From the IMG/VR virus record IMGVR_UViG_3300009149_000045, positions 1 to 52,285 of that record: a stretch of DNA of 52,285 nucleotides, one strand, 5' to 3'. Below, piece after piece: positions 51,596 through 52,285 of this stretch; positions within the stretch are counted from its first letter, which is position 1, and the number at the start of each line of letters is the position of its first letter. The translations under genes were made by a program, and so were the position numbers. Origin of the DNA: a virus. The notes under the pieces are model-generated. The model worked only from the letters and a program-made list of their open reading frames with translations, had not been told where the DNA came from and did not search any database.

Positions 51596-51748
51596 ATGTT
51601 ATTGACAAGCAGAAAAGCCAGAATTAAAGACAGCTTGGTCGAATTTGTACAGAAAAAGATGTTTTGTGGAAATTTTGTTACTACAATCCGGCATGGATTA
51701 AAAGAAATTGAAAAGGACACTGATCTTACATTAAAAGTGAGGAAATAA
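51596..51748 (+). CDS. Small hypothetical protein (50 aa)
   Basis: An ATG at 51596, behind AAGGAGAAAAAA, opens 50 codons starting MLLTSRKARIKDSLVEFVQK and ending DLTLKVRK. The strong ribosome site and promoter upstream support it. It is basic and helical, without recognised motifs. The next gene starts three bases after its stop. Confidence 0.55.
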   Translation: MLLTSRKARIKDSLVEFVQKKMFCGNFVTTIRHGLKEIEKDTDLTLKVRK

Positions 51749-51751
51749 AAT

Positions 51752-51904
51752 ATGAAAATGTATGGTCTAGTAAATATAAGAAAAAATGGTAAAAGGTATG
51801 GAATGTTTCCTTTACACGCTGATAAAACGAGTGCTGAAAAAAGAGCTGAAGAAAAACGTTTAAAAGGTTTGACTATTGAGGTAAAAGAAATTGACGTAAA
51901 TTAA
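51752..51904 (+). CDS. Small hypothetical protein (50 aa)
   Basis: An ATG at 51752 opens 50 codons. The product begins MKMYGLVNIRKNGKRYGMFP and contains a basic/acidic helix (SAEKRAEEKRLKG), ending EVKEIDVN. The GTGAGG seven to twelve bases before its ATG can serve as ribosome site. It is co-transcribed with the gene before it. Function unknown. Confidence 0.5.
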   Translation: MKMYGLVNIRKNGKRYGMFPLHADKTSAEKRAEEKRLKGLTIEVKEIDVN

Positions 51905-51926
51905 TCTTTTTATATAGGAGAACAAA

Positions 51927-52217
51927 GTGGACGAATACACGAAAGATGCTTTTCTATATGTCATGAAAAATACCGCGTTGGCTACGTTAGCGGCTGTTGA
52001 TAATTTTTTAACGATAAAATTTTTATTGTTCGCGTTATTCATATGGTTTATAGGAATGACAATTAGCTTTGGGCTAACTGCACTGGAAACAGAAAAATAT
52101 AAAATGATTAAAAAAGATTTGAAAATAATGTATATTTCTATTTTTATACTGAAAAATATATTCATATGGCCGTGGGTTATTGGATATAAAATTGGAAAGT
52201 TTATTGATAAATTCTAA
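51927..52217 (+). CDS. Membrane protein with two predicted segments (96 aa)
   Basis: I chose the GTG at 51927 because AGGAG lies six bases upstream; the next ATG (51963) has no such site. The 96-residue product has two hydrophobic segments, FLLFALFIWFIGMTISFGL (about residues 32-50) and IMYISIFILKNIFIWPWVIG (about 67-86), separated by a charged loop. The N-terminus is acidic. It may be a holin-like or envelope protein of the phage; no family is recognised. Confidence 0.6.
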   Translation: MDEYTKDAFLYVMKNTALATLAAVDNFLTIKFLLFALFIWFIGMTISFGLTALETEKYKMIKKDLKIMYISIFILKNIFIWPWVIGYKIGKFIDKF

Positions 52218-52225
52218 GGAAAATA

Positions 52226-52285
52226 ATGGCTAAAGCAATTATTACTAGAAAAATAAGATTTATGCCATGTAATCCAAACAGTAGA
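52226..52285 (+). CDS. Start of a small gene, 3'-truncated by the window edge
   Basis: An ATG at 52226, eight bases after TAAGGAAA, opens a frame that runs to the end of the window (20 codons, starting MAKAIITRKIRF). It is too short to assign. It appears to continue the array of small + strand genes. Confidence 0.4.
   Translation, partial: MAKAIITRKIRFMPCNPNSR

Overview
The window is a piece of a large, strongly A+T-rich double-stranded DNA tailed bacteriophage genome (class Caudoviricetes). The reasons are a tail and baseplate operon with lectin-like, fibronectin-like and BNR/Asp-box host-recognition proteins, followed by a nearly complete phage-encoded replication and recombination machine. 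Genes are packed head to tail, mostly with ATGA or TAATG overlaps, and almost all lie on the + strand. The A+T richness suggests a low-GC host, but nothing in the sequence names it. Capsid, portal and terminase genes are not here and presumably lie to the left. No tRNA, rRNA, CRISPR array, insertion sequence or integrase was found. No stretch above 300 bases lacks a gene; the longest gap is about 225 bases (51371-51595).

Region 1 (1-12.6 kb) is structural. It holds the end of a coiled-coil protein, tail proteins, a fused glycosyltransferase/MAF-like protein embedded in the tail operon, a LamG-domain protein with 60-bp tandem repeats, an FN3 protein, a large tail-hub-like protein and a BNR-repeat receptor-binding candidate. 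It ends at an intrinsic terminator. Region 2 (12.6-21.7 kb) holds an SNF2-type helicase, a zinc/winged-helix protein, a DnaB-like helicase, a thymidylate-synthase-like protein without the catalytic cysteine, an HU-like protein and a bacterial DnaE-type polymerase. Region 3 (21.7-29.7 kb) is recombination and repair: an acidic-repeat protein, an OB-like protein, RecA, a Rad50 split in two around an Mre11 nuclease gene, a RecU-like PD-(D/E)XK nuclease, an HNH nuclease and a sigma-like gene that looks frameshifted.

Region 4 (29.7-34.5 kb) contains two radical SAM enzymes, a CgeB-like glycosyltransferase and a basic lysine-rich protein, ending at a strong terminator. Region 5 (34.5-43.3 kb) has a sigma-like factor, a 5'-3' exonuclease, nucleotide-sugar genes (RmlD-like, RmlC-like and an NAD-dependent epimerase), an active-looking thymidylate synthase family enzyme, a possible holin, an FmdB-like zinc ribbon and a DnaG-type primase. 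Region 6 (43.3-44.5 kb) is the only minus-strand island; one of its genes is split by an in-frame TAA. Region 7 (44.6-52.3 kb) has a well-expressed-looking small protein with its own terminator, a HAD phosphatase-like protein, NAD-dependent DNA ligase, a glutaredoxin-like protein, a SWIM zinc-finger protein and many small genes, several behind promoters of a shared TTGCG type.

Taken together the phage brings its own bacterial-style replisome (DnaE, DnaB, primase, LigA, flap exonuclease), recombination set (RecA, Rad50/Mre11, resolvase), candidate transcription factors and a sugar/radical-SAM/glycosyltransferase set that may modify DNA, virion proteins or host surface. The most unusual items are the split Rad50 with interleaved Mre11, the two-radical-SAM plus glycosyltransferase cassette, the catalytically altered thymidylate-synthase paralogue, the glycosyltransferase/MAF fusion inside the tail operon, and the two genes interrupted by a frameshift or stop.
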